A stretch of 64,000 nt of DNA. It comes from Rhodoblastus acidophilus (GTDB taxonomy: Bacteria > Pseudomonadota > Alphaproteobacteria > Rhizobiales > Beijerinckiaceae). The position numbers were made by a program, and so were the translations under genes. Below, in pieces: positions 44,736 through 55,900 of the stretch (position 1 is the stretch's first letter; every line of letters starts with the position of its first letter). The stretch spans positions 124,001 through 188,000 of the forward strand of contig NZ_JAOQNX010000005.1 of NCBI RefSeq assembly GCF_025961575.1, read 5' to 3'. A model generated the notes under the pieces. That model was not told the DNA's origin, did no database searches, and saw only the letters and a list, made by a program, of their open reading frames with translations.

Positions 44736-45239
44736 TCACACGGGGGCGACCATATATTTTGCGGTCGGGCCGTAGGACGCGAGTTTTGCCGCGAGACTGG
44801 GTTCGTGGACGGTGGAAAATCCGAACCGGGACCAGAGGCTGTCGGTCCCGTAGACTGAAATCAGCGCGAGGTTTTCCAGGTTTTCTTGCGTGGCAATGGT
44901 CCGGAGCTGTGCGGCGAGATGTTTGGCCGCCGACTGGCCTCGGCCGCTTGGCCTTATCGCAGCGTCGTGGAGATAGAGGCAGTGCGCCGGCTCGGGTAGA
45001 GCGTTCAGGAACGCGTCCAGCGGCGGAACCGAATTCAGCAGCCAGGGATGAGAGATCGCGTAGCCGACCGCGCCGCCGTCGCTGTCCAGGATGAGGCAGC
45101 CCTTGGGAAAGAGGCGGAATTTTTCGGCGAATACCTCTGGCCGCTCCGGCAAGGAGGTGTGAATTTCCGTCGCGATTTCATTGACCTTTTGCAGGTCGCT
45201 TTCGGCCATCGGCCGCCAAAAAACTTTGTTTTGATGCAC
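44736..45239 (-). CDS. GNAT-family N-acetyltransferase
   Basis: 167-residue acetyltransferase. FWRPMAESDLQKVNEIATEI opens the fold, GCLILDSDGGAVGYAISHPW is strands 2-4, and AAIRPSGRGQSAAKHLAAQL is motif A binding the pyrophosphate of acetyl-CoA. The end (VYGTDSLWSRFGFSTVHEPS) is motif B. GTG start at 45239; a Met at 45206 is an alternative. Substrate unknown. Convergent with the toxin gene. Confidence 0.85.
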   Translation of the reverse strand: MHQNKVFWRPMAESDLQKVNEIATEIHTSLPERPEVFAEKFRLFPKGCLILDSDGGAVGYAISHPWLLNSVPPLDAFLNALPEPAHCLYLHDAAIRPSGRGQSAAKHLAAQLRTIATQENLENLALISVYGTDSLWSRFGFSTVHEPSLAAKLASYGPTAKYMVAPV

Positions 45240-45256
45240 GATGATCGCGGGGAGGC

Positions 45257-45315
45257 CCCCTCATCCGTCTCGCGGCCTGCGGCCGCGAGCCACCTTCTCC
45301 CGCAAGGGGAGAAGG
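45257..45315. repeat. Dispersed palindromic repeat, copy 2
   Basis: CCCCTCATCCGTCTCGCGGC, inner hairpin CCTGCGG/CCGC, CACCTTCTCCC-GCAA-GGGGAGAAGG. Same unit as 37865-37929 and 51494-51622; located in the 102-base gap between the GNAT and glutaredoxin genes. Confidence 0.85.
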
Positions 45316-45341
45316 GTGCGCGTCAGCCGCGTCGCTTTGCT

Positions 45342-45689
45342 TTACGCCTGGGCGGCGTCCTTGACCGGCACGCCGGCGGTCTTGAAGGCGCTGACCAGCT
45401 CGCCCGACTGGAACATTTCGCGGACGATGTCGCAGCCGCCGATGAACTCGCCCTTGATGTAAAGCTGCGGAATCGTCGGCCAGTTCGAGAACGCCTTGAT
45501 CCCCTCGCGGACTTCCATGTCTTCCAGAACGTTCACGCCCTTGTACGGGACTTCGAGATGGCCAAGAATCTTGGCGACCTGGCCGGAGAAGCCGCATTGC
45601 GGGAAGTTCGGCGTGCCCTTCATGAACAGCACGACATCGTTGGATTCGATGTCCTGTTTGATACGGTCGAGAGTCTGCTGGTTCGACAT
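45342..45689 (-). CDS. grxD: Monothiol glutaredoxin Grx4
   Basis: 115-residue CGFS-type glutaredoxin that binds and transfers 2Fe-2S clusters together with BolA proteins. Active site [14 protein letters not shown] near residue 32, then [23 protein letters not shown]. Start at 45689 is the family Met-Ser-Asn; a longer frame begins upstream. bolA follows upstream (68-base gap), the expected partner. Confidence 0.96.
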   Translation of the reverse strand: MSNQQTLDRIKQDIESNDVVLFMKGTPNFPQCGFSGQVAKILGHLEVPYKGVNVLEDMEVREGIKAFSNWPTIPQLYIKGEFIGGCDIVREMFQSGELVSAFKTAGVPVKDAAQA

Positions 45690-45757
45690 GTCAAGAATCC
45701 TTTCAACGGAGGTCAAGGCTCCGTCGATCTGAGAAGTAAGCGCGTTCGGCCCGGGCT

Positions 45758-45997
45758 TCAAGCCGTTTCGGGCGGCGCCGTCTCCAGCGCCAGCGCGTGC
45801 AAGGCGCCGCCGACATGGCCCTTCAGCGCGGCGTAAACCAGCTGGTGCTGCTTGACGCGGCTCAGGCCGCGAAAGGCTTCAGAGACCACCTGGGCGCGGT
45901 AATGGTCGCCGTCGTTGACCAGCGCCGTGATGTAGACTTCGGCGTCGGGCAGGGCTTCCTTGATCATCTGTTCGATGACGTGGGGTTCCATAGGCAT
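45758..45997 (-). CDS. bolA: BolA-family protein
   Basis: 79-residue protein. [20 protein letters not shown], then the loop [20 protein letters not shown] and [18 protein letters not shown] with the conserved His that ligates the Fe-S cluster shared with Grx4. GAGGAACGCC before the ATG at 45997. It lies 9 bases after purL and upstream of grxD, the usual alphaproteobacterial order. Size fits the short BolA/IbaG-like branch. Confidence 0.95.
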   Translation of the reverse strand: MPMEPHVIEQMIKEALPDAEVYITALVNDGDHYRAQVVSEAFRGLSRVKQHQLVYAALKGHVGGALHALALETAPPETA

Positions 45998-46006
45998 GGG
46001 CGTTCC

Positions 46007-48223
<2,217 letters not shown>

Positions 48224-48411
48224 GGGATCGGCCTCTGCATGGCGCGGCGCGCGCGAAGGGTTTTGGCGTTTCGATAGAGCCTCGCGCTTGGATTGGCAAG
48301 AATTCAGCGGCGCCGGCAAAATTTTTGAAAAATCTTTGAACCGTTTTTGCGGTCGCTGCGACCCAAGGACGAAAGGGCCGCAAGGGGCCCTGGACCCAGG
48401 GGAGCAGACCA

Positions 48412-48669
48412 ATGACCAAGACTTTTCGCGCCAGCCTGACCGTCCTCGCCGTCGCCGCCGCGCTCGCCGCCGTCCCGGCCGCCCAAGCCAAGCCGTGGCC
48501 GCCGCATCCGCATCATCACTGGGGTCCCGGTATCGGCATTGGCATTGGTTTGGGCCTGATCGGCGCCGCCGCCGCTTCCGCCGCCTATGCGAACGAAGGC
48601 TACTGCCACACCGAACGCCGCTACGACGAATATGGCGACTATATCGGCCGCGTGCGGGTCTGCGAATGA
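48412..48669 (+). CDS. Small secreted protein, first gene of a sigma-factor cassette
   Basis: 85-residue exported protein. Signal peptide ([19 protein letters not shown]), a His/Pro-rich stretch ([13 protein letters not shown]), a Gly-rich hydrophobic segment ([20 protein letters not shown]) and a short cysteine-bearing end ([20 protein letters not shown]) whose two Cys could pair. Similar small envelope proteins are common in Rhizobiales and have no defined function. Its stop overlaps an ATG (48666) in frame with the sigma factor gene, suggesting co-transcription and possible coupling. Confidence 0.75.
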   Translation: MTKTFRASLTVLAVAAALAAVPAAQAKPWPPHPHHHWGPGIGIGIGLGLIGAAAASAAYANEGYCHTERRYDEYGDYIGRVRVCE

Positions 48670-48746
48670 CCGCTTTTGCTGGCGGGGCCTTGACCTTTGG
48701 CGCCCGCCGCCCGATTCTCGGAAGGGCTCAATTCCTCCAGGGGGTC

Positions 48747-49319
48747 ATGCGCAAGCAGACGACGGAGTCAGACGATCCGCAGCTTCTGGCGCGGATCGCC
48801 CGGGGCGACAGGCTGGCGATGCAAGCCCTGTTCGCACGCCATCGCCTGCGCGTGTTCCGCTTCATCCTGCGCTTTCTGCGCGACGAAGGCCGCGCCGAGG
48901 ACGCCCTCGCCGAAACTTTTGTCGATGTCTGGCGCCAGGCTGGCGCCTTCGAGGGCCGGTCCAGCGTCATCACCTGGATCCTGTCGATCGCCCGATTCAA
49001 GGCTTTGTCCATCGCGCGCATGCGCAAAGACGCGCCCCTTGACGAGGATTACGCCGCCGGCCTCGCCGACGAGGCCGACGATCCCGAAGTGCTGATGGCC
49101 AAGGGTGACAAGGCCGCGGTTTTGCGCGCCTGCATTCAAAAACTGTCGGCGGAGCACCGCGAGATCGTCGATCTCGTTTACTACCATGAGCAATCCGTGG
49201 AGGAGGCGGCCGCGATCATCGGCATTCCCCCGGCCACGGTCAAAACCCGTCTCTTTTATGCGCGCCAGAAACTCTCGGAGATTTGCAGGCGCGCCGGCGT
49301 CGATCGAGGTTGGCCATGA
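48747..49319 (+). CDS. ECF-type sigma factor
   Basis: 190-residue sigma-70-family protein with regions 2 and 4 only. Region 2: LLARIARGDRLAMQALFARH, DALAETFVDVWRQAGAFEGR and TWILSIARFKALSIAR. Region 4: LSAEHREIVDLVYYHEQSVEEAAAIIGIPPATVKTRLFYAR. I chose the ATG at 48747 (Met-Arg-Lys-Gln); an ATG at 48666 overlapping the preceding stop is the alternative and would add 27 residues. Its stop overlaps the start of the anti-sigma gene by ATGA. It presumably drives this cassette, including the subtilase downstream. Confidence 0.9.
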   Translation: MRKQTTESDDPQLLARIARGDRLAMQALFARHRLRVFRFILRFLRDEGRAEDALAETFVDVWRQAGAFEGRSSVITWILSIARFKALSIARMRKDAPLDEDYAAGLADEADDPEVLMAKGDKAAVLRACIQKLSAEHREIVDLVYYHEQSVEEAAAIIGIPPATVKTRLFYARQKLSEICRRAGVDRGWP

Positions 49320-49951
49320 ACCCGCAGGACAGGCAAAGGCTGGCGGAACTCGCGCCTTTTTATGTCGCCGGGCGGCTTGAAGCCGAGGAGCGCGCGGAAT
49401 TCGAGCGCGCCCTGGCGCAGGACGCCGAACTCGCCCGCAATGTCGAGGCGGCGCGGGCGGAGCGCGAGGAAATCATCGCGCTCAACGAGGCGCTGCCGCT
49501 CCCGAGCGCCCGGGCGGCGCAGAAATTGTTCGAGATGATCGAGGCGGAGCCGGTTTCCTTCTGGTCGCGGTTGGACCTGGGCGCGCGGCTTGCCAATGTC
49601 TTCAGCCCCCGCGCCCTCGGCTGGGTCGCGGCGGCCGCCTGCCTGCTGGTCGCGGTGGAGGCCGGTTTTCTGGCGAAACCCGCGCCGGCGCCGGGAGAAT
49701 ATGCCACGGCCTCGCGCGAGGAGGCGGGACTGGACGGGCGCTTCGCCCTGGTCGCCTTTGCGCCCGAGGCGACCATGGAAAAAATCGCCGCGTTTTTGGC
49801 GGGCCAGGAGGCGCAGATCGTCGGCGGGCCGCGCGCCGGGTTCTTTCAGGTCAGGCTCGGCGGCAAGGAGATGAGTGAGGACGAAGCCGCGAAAAAGCTT
49901 GAGGCGCTGCGCGCCTCGGGGCTGGTCAAATTCGCCCAGAAAAAGGGGTGA
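49316..49951 (+). CDS. Membrane anti-sigma factor
   Basis: 211-residue protein. N-terminal cytoplasmic domain (LAELAPFYVAGRLEAEERAE FER pattern) has the anti-sigma helical form but lacks the zinc-binding H-x3-C-x2-C. One transmembrane helix (LGWVAAAACLLVAVEAGFLA) near residue 105, then a periplasmic domain (FALVAFAPEATMEKIAAFLA...GFFQVRLGG). The periplasmic part could be a sensor or a substrate of the neighbouring protease. Coupled to the sigma gene (ATGA overlap) and 3 bases before the subtilase gene. Confidence 0.85.
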   Translation: MNPQDRQRLAELAPFYVAGRLEAEERAEFERALAQDAELARNVEAARAEREEIIALNEALPLPSARAAQKLFEMIEAEPVSFWSRLDLGARLANVFSPRALGWVAAAACLLVAVEAGFLAKPAPAPGEYATASREEAGLDGRFALVAFAPEATMEKIAAFLAGQEAQIVGGPRAGFFQVRLGGKEMSEDEAAKKLEALRASGLVKFAQKKG

Positions 49952-49954
49952 GCC

Positions 49955-51484
49955 ATGAAGCTGTGGCGCTGGCTGCTGGTTGTGCCGCTGGTTTTGGCGC
50001 TGGTGGGGCCGTCGCTCGCGCAGCAGCCGTTTTTGTCGCGCGGCGGCGGTTTTTCTCCCGGCTTTCACCCCGGGGGCGTCTATCGGCCCGGTGGGCGCTT
50101 TCATCCCGTCTATCCCGGCCGCGGGGCGCGTCGGCCCGGGCCGCGCTATGGCGATGGCGCGCCGCCGCGTTACTGGCCGCTGCGTCCTTGGCCGCCGCGC
50201 ATCTATGATGCGCCGCCGCCGCGCTATGTTCCGCCCCCGCCTCCGGCCATGGTCGAAAGCGATGTGCCGCTGCCGCCCCGCCAGGTCCGCCGGCCCGTGG
50301 CGGTCCGGGAGGCGCCGCCGCCGCGGGTGCGGGTGAAAAAGCCTGTCACCGCCGCGCCCTTGGTTTCGCGCGCGCTGCTGCCTGCTGTGACGGAGAAACG
50401 TTTGGCGCCCGACGAGATTCTCGTCGCCTTCCAGAAGGAAGCGCCGGGGCAGGCGGAAAATTTTGCGCGGGCGGAAAAACTCGATCTGGTCGAGACGCGG
50501 TCGCTCAAATTGATCGGCGTGAGCGTGCATCGCCTCAAACTGCCGCGCGGGGCGGATTTGCGCAAAACGCTGCGTCGCGCCGGGCGGGATGCGCGGGTGG
50601 CCTGGGCGCAGCCGAATTTTTTATACCAGTTGCAGGAGGGGGCGCAGGGCTCGGTCCAATCGCAGGGCTCGATCCAGGAGCAGGCGCCCGAGGGCTATGC
50701 CGGCGCGGCGCTGAATCTCGCCGACGCCCATAAGCTGGCGCTTGGCAAAGGGGTCGCCGTCGCGGTGATCGATTCGCAGGTGGATGCGGCGCATCCCGAA
50801 TTTTGGGGGGTGGCGGCGGAAGCGTTCGACGCCGTTGGCGGGGCGGGCGCGCCGCATGCCCATGGCACGGCGATGGCCGGGGCGATTTCCGGCCATGTCA
50901 AGCTTGTGGGCGCCGCGCCCGCCGCGCGTCTTCTGGCGGTGCGGGCCTTTGATCCGGCCGGCGGCGCCGCCCGTGGCGCGACTTTGCCGATCGTGGCGGG
51001 GCTTGACTGGGCGGCGGACAAGGGGGCGCGCGTCGTCAGCATGAGTTTCGCCGGTCCCGCCGATCCCTTGATGGAGCGCATGGTGGTCGCGGCGGCATCG
51101 AAAAACATGGCGCTGATCGCGGCGGCCGGCAATGAGGGGCCGGGGGCGCCGCCGCAATATCCGGCCGCCTATCCGCCGGTGATCGCCGTCGCCGCCGTGG
51201 ATGAGACGGGCAAAATTTATCGGCAGGGCAATCGCGGGGCTTATATCAAACTGGCGGCGCCAGGCGTGGATGTGATCGCGGCGGCCCCGAACGGCGGCTA
51301 CGATTTGTCCACCGGCACGTCGATCGCCTGCGCCGAGGTCAGCGGCGTCGCGGCGCTGCTGCTGGAGAAGACGCCGGGGCTCGATCTCAAGGGGTTAAGG
51401 CGGATTTTGGCTGAGAGCGCGCGAAAAATCGCCGGGGAGAATTTTGGCGCCGCGGATGCCGCTGCGGCGCTTGCGGCGAAGTGA
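49955..51484 (+). CDS. Secreted subtilisin-like serine protease (S8)
   Basis: 509-residue exported protease. Signal peptide (LLVVPLVLALVGPSLAQ), then about 90 residues dominated by Pro, Gly, Arg and Tyr, a propeptide-like segment (ILVAFQKEAPGQAENFARAE, RVAWAQPNFLYQ), and the catalytic domain with all three residues: Asp in VAVIDSQVDAAHPEF, His in HAHGTAMAGAISG, Ser in STGTSIACAEVSGVAALLL, plus the oxyanion Asn in AAAGNEGPG. A short GSVQSQGSIQEQ linker joins propeptide and enzyme. It is the last gene of the sigma/anti-sigma cassette, so it is likely induced by that sigma factor and may act on envelope proteins or on the anti-sigma factor itself. Confidence 0.9.
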   Translation: MKLWRWLLVVPLVLALVGPSLAQQPFLSRGGGFSPGFHPGGVYRPGGRFHPVYPGRGARRPGPRYGDGAPPRYWPLRPWPPRIYDAPPPRYVPPPPPAMVESDVPLPPRQVRRPVAVREAPPPRVRVKKPVTAAPLVSRALLPAVTEKRLAPDEILVAFQKEAPGQAENFARAEKLDLVETRSLKLIGVSVHRLKLPRGADLRKTLRRAGRDARVAWAQPNFLYQLQEGAQGSVQSQGSIQEQAPEGYAGAALNLADAHKLALGKGVAVAVIDSQVDAAHPEFWGVAAEAFDAVGGAGAPHAHGTAMAGAISGHVKLVGAAPAARLLAVRAFDPAGGAARGATLPIVAGLDWAADKGARVVSMSFAGPADPLMERMVVAAASKNMALIAAAGNEGPGAPPQYPAAYPPVIAVAAVDETGKIYRQGNRGAYIKLAAPGVDVIAAAPNGGYDLSTGTSIACAEVSGVAALLLEKTPGLDLKGLRRILAESARKIAGENFGAADAAAALAAK

Positions 51485-51493
51485 CGGGACGAA

Positions 51494-51622
51494 CCCCTCA
51501 TCCGGCCCCTTCGGGGCCACCTTCTCCCGCAAGGGGAGAAGGAAGGCGCTCCCCGCAGTCTGAGCCCTTCTCCCCTTGCGGGAGAAGGTGGATCGGCGCG
51601 AAGCGCCGAGACGGATGAGGGG
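51494..51622. repeat. Head-to-head pair of dispersed palindromic repeats (copies 3 and 4)
   Basis: Copy 3 (51494-51542) has a short inner hairpin GGCCCC-TTC-GGGGCC; copy 4 (51565-51622) is inverted relative to it and reads CCCTTCTCCCC...GGATGAGGGGG. Together they could fold into one long cruciform. They fill the gap between convergent subtilase and purU genes and may end transcription from both sides. Confidence 0.85.
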
Positions 51623-51624
51623 GC

Positions 51625-52521
51625 TTACTCCGTAAAGACGATGGTCTTGCGGCCGTTGATCACCACGCGGTTTTCCACGTGCAGGCGCACGGCGCGGGCC
51701 AGCACCCGGCGCTCGATGTCGCGGCCCTTGCTGACCAAATCCTCGGGGCGGTGGTGGTGGGAGATGCGCTCGACGTCCTGCTCGATGATCGGGCCTTCGT
51801 CGAGTTCCGCCGTCACATAATGCGCGCTAGCCCCGATCACCTTGACGCCGCGGGCGTGGGCCTGATGATAGGGCTTGGCGCCCTTGAAACCCGGCAAAAA
51901 GCTGTGGTGGATGTTGATGCACTTGCCCGACAGTTTCGCCGCCAGGCCGTCCGACAGAATTTGCATGTAGCGGGCGAGCACCACCAGTTCCGCGCCGGTC
52001 TGCTGGGTCAGCGCCCAGATCTGCGCCTCCTGCTCCATCTTGGTTTCGCGGGTCACCGGCAGGTAATGGAAGGGCGCGCCGGTGAAATCGAGATGGGGAA
52101 AGGTTTCGCGCGGATAATTGCTGGCGATGCCGACCAGTTCGATCGGCAATTCGCCGATGCGCCAGCGGTAGAGCAGGTCGGCGAGGCAATGGTCGAATTT
52201 CGACACCAGGATCAGGACCTTGGCGCGCTGCGACTGGGCGCGCACCCTCCAGGTCATGTCATATTCCTCGGCGAGTTCGCAGAAACTGGCCTTCCACGCC
52301 TCGATGTCGGCGCCCTCGCGCACCGGATTGAACTCGACGCGCATGAAGAACTGGTCGGTGTCTTCCTCGTCGAACTGCCGGGAATCCGCGATGTTGAAGC
52401 CGGATTCAAAAATATGGCTGGCGACGCGGGCGATGATGCCCGGGCGGTTCGGGCAGCTCAGCAGCAGATGGTAGATTTCGACGGGCGCTACGGACGAGTT
52501 CGCAAGCTTGGGTTTGGCCAT
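51625..52521 (-). CDS. purU: Formyltetrahydrofolate deformylase
   Basis: 298-residue enzyme that hydrolyses 10-formyl-THF to formate and THF, balancing one-carbon units. N-terminal ACT domain (LLLSCPNRPGIIARVASHIFE) and formyltransferase-like hydrolase domain with VLILVSKFDHCLADLLYRW, NHxxL-like IASNYPRETF, ARYMQILSDGLAAKLSGKCINIHHSFLPGFKGAKPYHQA (catalytic Asn/His region) and ELDEGPIIEQDVERISH with catalytic Asp. Length is standard. In methylotrophs this enzyme supplies formate. Confidence 0.96.
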   Translation of the reverse strand: MAKPKLANSSVAPVEIYHLLLSCPNRPGIIARVASHIFESGFNIADSRQFDEEDTDQFFMRVEFNPVREGADIEAWKASFCELAEEYDMTWRVRAQSQRAKVLILVSKFDHCLADLLYRWRIGELPIELVGIASNYPRETFPHLDFTGAPFHYLPVTRETKMEQEAQIWALTQQTGAELVVLARYMQILSDGLAAKLSGKCINIHHSFLPGFKGAKPYHQAHARGVKVIGASAHYVTAELDEGPIIEQDVERISHHHRPEDLVSKGRDIERRVLARAVRLHVENRVVINGRKTIVFTE

Positions 52522-52592
52522 GATTCAGCACGGGCGAGAGAGAAGCGTTCAAGCTCATGCTCTAGCGCCCGAAACCGGTAAAGTCGAGACAA

Positions 52593-52922
52593 TCAGCCGC
52601 GCGTGCGACGAATGCGCGCGAAGGCGTAGGCCGGCAGCAGGATCGGCGCGCGGGTTCCCCCGCCGCGCCAGTCCTGCTCGTCGGTCGGCAGCAACATGAT
52701 TGCGGTGGCCGCGACCACCCCGGCAAAGGTCACGCCGAAACTGCCGAACAGCAGCACCAGGAACAGGCCCATCGAGTCCGATTTGGACACCATGTCCCAG
52801 ATGTGGCCGACATTGGAGGCGAGCACGCCGGCGGCGCAGATGAAACCGACCGCCCAGCCGAACGCCCAGTTCAAGATCATCATACGGACCAGACGGTTCG
52901 GCTTTGTTCTGGACTGCTGCAT
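52593..52922 (-). CDS. Small membrane protein with FNR-type box upstream
   Basis: 109-residue protein with two transmembrane helices (MILNWAFGWAVGFICAAGVLA and FLVLLFGSFGVTFAGVVAATAIMLL) linked by a loop containing NVGHIWDMVSKSDSMG. The C-terminus is Arg-rich and cytoplasmic. I do not recognise a defined family. A perfect FNR/FixK palindrome ends 20 bases before the ATG, so expression is probably oxygen-controlled, either activated from a site very close to the start or repressed. Alternative in-frame Mets exist at about residues 14-15. Confidence 0.75.
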   Translation of the reverse strand: MQQSRTKPNRLVRMMILNWAFGWAVGFICAAGVLASNVGHIWDMVSKSDSMGLFLVLLFGSFGVTFAGVVAATAIMLLPTDEQDWRGGGTRAPILLPAYAFARIRRTRG

Positions 52923-52941
52923 GGCTGCGCCCCGAAAAAAT

Positions 52942-52955
52942 TTGATCTAGATCAA
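52942..52955. promoter_or_regulatory. FNR/FixK-type binding site
   Basis: TTGATCTAGATCAA, a perfect TTGAT-N4-ATCAA within the longer palindrome TTTGATCTAGATCAAA (52941-52956). It lies 20 bases upstream of the small membrane protein gene and 37 bases past the stop of the YhaN-like gene on the same strand. Confidence 0.8.
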
Positions 52956-52992
52956 ATGTAATCGTAAACGCGGCGTCGCGCCAGTGTTTTCC

Positions 52993-55900
52993 TCAGGACG
53001 GCAGCCGCAGCACCTGGGCCTGCGCGCCCAGCGCCCGGGCGGCGATTTCGACGACATGGTCGTGATGGGTGAACAGGATCGGCTGCAGGGCGGGGCTCAG
53101 ATCGGCCAGGGTTTTGAGGCCGGCGGCGACGCGGGCGTCGTCGAAACTGGCGAACAGATCGTCGCCGATGAAGGGCGGGGCCTCGGATTTTTTGGCGTAA
53201 TCTTCCAAAAAGGCTAGGCGCAGCGCCAGATAGAGCTGGTCGCGGGCGCCCTCGCTGAGGGCGTTGAGCGGCAAGGCGGCGCCGTCGCGGCGCACCGCCA
53301 GCAGATGCAGCTTTTCGTCCTCGGCAAAATCCTGCTTCAGGTTTTCGTAGCGGCCGGAGGTCAAGGCGGCGAAAATTTTGGCGGCGCGGGCGAGCAGCGG
53401 GTCCTGGCGGCTCTGGCGGTGGCGTTCGAGCCCGGCCCCGACCATCAGCGAGGCGATTTTCAGCACCGCCCAGCGCCGGGCCTCCACCGCCATCTCGGCC
53501 TTGGCCGCTTCGCGGTCGAGCGCGGCCTGCTCGGCGCCCGTGCTGTCGTCATGGTCCTGCAACTGTTTTTTGGCGTCGTGCTGGGCGAGCAGCGCGGCGT
53601 CGCGGGCCTTGTTGCGGTCCTCGCGGGCGCGCAAAATTTCGGAGAGGCGCAGGCGCGCCGCGTCGGGATCGAAATTTTTCGCCTGCTCTGCGAGCTCCGC
53701 CTCCTTGCCCTCGGCCACCGGGGCCAGTCGGGCCAGTTCGGCGTCGATCGCTTCCGTTTGGGCGCGGCGCAGGCGCAGGCGCTCGCAAAGCGCTGTGGCG
53801 TCGCCGCCAAAACCGGCGTCGGCGCAGAATTTTGTCAGCCGCGCCTCGGCCTCGGCGCGCGCCTGGCCGGCGGCGGCGACGGCGCTTTCCGCTTTCGCCA
53901 GCAGTTTTTGCGCGGCGCTGCGGGCGCTGGCCTTTTCGCGCTCGGCGGCGAGGCGTTTTTGCAGGGCGCGCGCCGCGTCGATGGCGGGGCGCGCCGGCAG
54001 GCCTTGGCCGCAGACGGCGAGCAGCGCGTCGAGTTTTTGTTCGAAACCGGCGAGATCGTCGCGGATGGTCTGCACGCGGCGGGATTCGCTCGCCTCCTCC
54101 TGCAACTCTCCGGGCAGGTCGCGCCACAGCGCGATCCGCGCCTGCGCCTCGTCGAGCGTGGCGTCGGGGTCGAGGCGAAGTTGCGCCAGCGTCGGGAAAA
54201 ATTCGGCGCGCCAGGCGGCTTCCTGGTCCGCCAGTTCCGCCAATGTCGCCTTCAGCGCGTCGATGCGCTCGGGGGCGCTGGCGATTTTCGCCGCGAGGTC
54301 GCGCGCTTCGGAATCTTGGCGCGCAAGCTCCTTCAGTCGGGTGGCGATGCGGCGGGCGAGGGCGCCGGCCTCGAGCGCCAGCGGCTCCAGCCCGGCTTGC
54401 GCGGCCAATTGCTCCAGGCCCGGCGTCGCGGCGCGCAGTTTGGCGTCGAGCTGGGCCAGCTTGGCTTGCGCTTGTTTCAAATTTTCGCGCGCGGACAGCA
54501 GGTTGTCGGCCTCGGCGCGCCAGCGCGCCATCACGCGCGGCGGCGCCGGGTTGACCCCGCAGGCGCGCCAACTTTCCGCCCAGCGCGCTTCGAAGTTTTC
54601 GAAGGCTTCGGCGGTCTCCTGCGCTTTTTGCTCGGCGTCGGCCAGAGCGGCGCGGGCGGTTTCCAAAATTTCGCCCGCAGCCTCCATCTCCACCACGCGC
54701 GCGGCGTTTTCGAACAGGGCGTCGGCGGCGGCGTCGGCCTCGGTTTGCGCGTCTTCGAAATGTTTGGAGGCGGCGGCCCAGGCGGCCTCGTTGGCGCGGC
54801 AGGCGGCGAGTTCGGCCCAGAGCGCGTCGCGGCGGGCGCGCAGCTCCGCCAGTTGCGCCCGGCTCGTCAGCGCTCCCGCCTTTTCCAGCGCCTTGGCGGC
54901 GGTTTCCGCCGTTTTCAGGCGCGCGCGCGCTTCGTCGAGGCGGCGGCGCGCCTCCGCCTGTTGCGCGGCGAGCGCGTCAAAATCCTGCGCCGCCTGCTCG
55001 ATGGCGGAGGCGTCGGGGCTCGGTGCGGCGGCGAAACGTTCCAGATCGGGCAGGGCGGGGGAGAGCCGCGCCCGGCGTTCGTCGAGTTTTCGGGCTTCGT
55101 CGGCGCAGGTCCGCGAAAGATCGTCGCGCGCGTCCTCGTCGCGCTCGACAGCGCCGAAGGCGGCGAGTTTTTCCGCAAGCGCGCTGGCGTCGGGCGGCGG
55201 CGCGCCCTGTTGCGCGCGCAATTTGGCCAGGGCTTTTTCCTCGCGCTCGAGCGCCGCCAGCGGCTCGATCTTTCGCGCCAGCAGGTCGCGTCCCCTGGCG
55301 ATCAGCCGCTCCGCCCGCGCCAGCACGGCGGCGTCGGGTTGCGCCGCGCGCAGCGTCGCGCCGTCGTCGAGGCCGCAGGCCAGTGCGCGAAGGCGAAGCT
55401 TGTCGGCGGCGTCGCTGAGCGCTTTTTCGCGGCGGGGCAGGTCGTCCAGCGCCTTTTCCATGGCGCCGCCCGCTCGGTGCAGGGCTTCGATGTTTTCCGT
55501 CTGCGCCAGCACGTCGTCGGCGACCGCGATGTTTTCGGCGTCCTCGCGCGCCTCGTCGCGGGTTTGCTCCGCTTGCGCCGAGGCGTCCTGCTCGCGCGCC
55601 TGCTCTGCAAGAAGGGTTTCGAGTTTGGCCGCCCACTCCGGCGTGTAGGCTGAGAGATCGCCGAAAGCGGCCAGGTTCGTGCGCAATACCTCCAAAGTCT
55701 TCAGGATCGGGGCGGCGCGCAAAAGGCGGTTGAGCCGGATCTGCTCGGCTTCGTCGTCGCGCTCCTTCGCCTTGATGTCGGCGAGCGTTGTCTCGGCGTC
55801 TTCGATCTGGCGGCGCAGTTTTTTCAGCTCGGTTTCGGAGAGGCGGGTTTCTTTTTCCGCCTTGCTGGCCTCCTCGAAGCGGGTGAGCGCCTTGTAGAAG

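Noticed and set aside
51494-51622. CRISPR-like array
   Set aside because: Only two units, inverted to each other and palindromic; no regular spacers and no cas genes.
53305-55653. 782-residue plus-strand ORF
   Set aside because: Antisense to the YhaN-like gene; composition is low-complexity Arg/Gly/Ala, typical of shadow frames in GC-rich coiled-coil genes.
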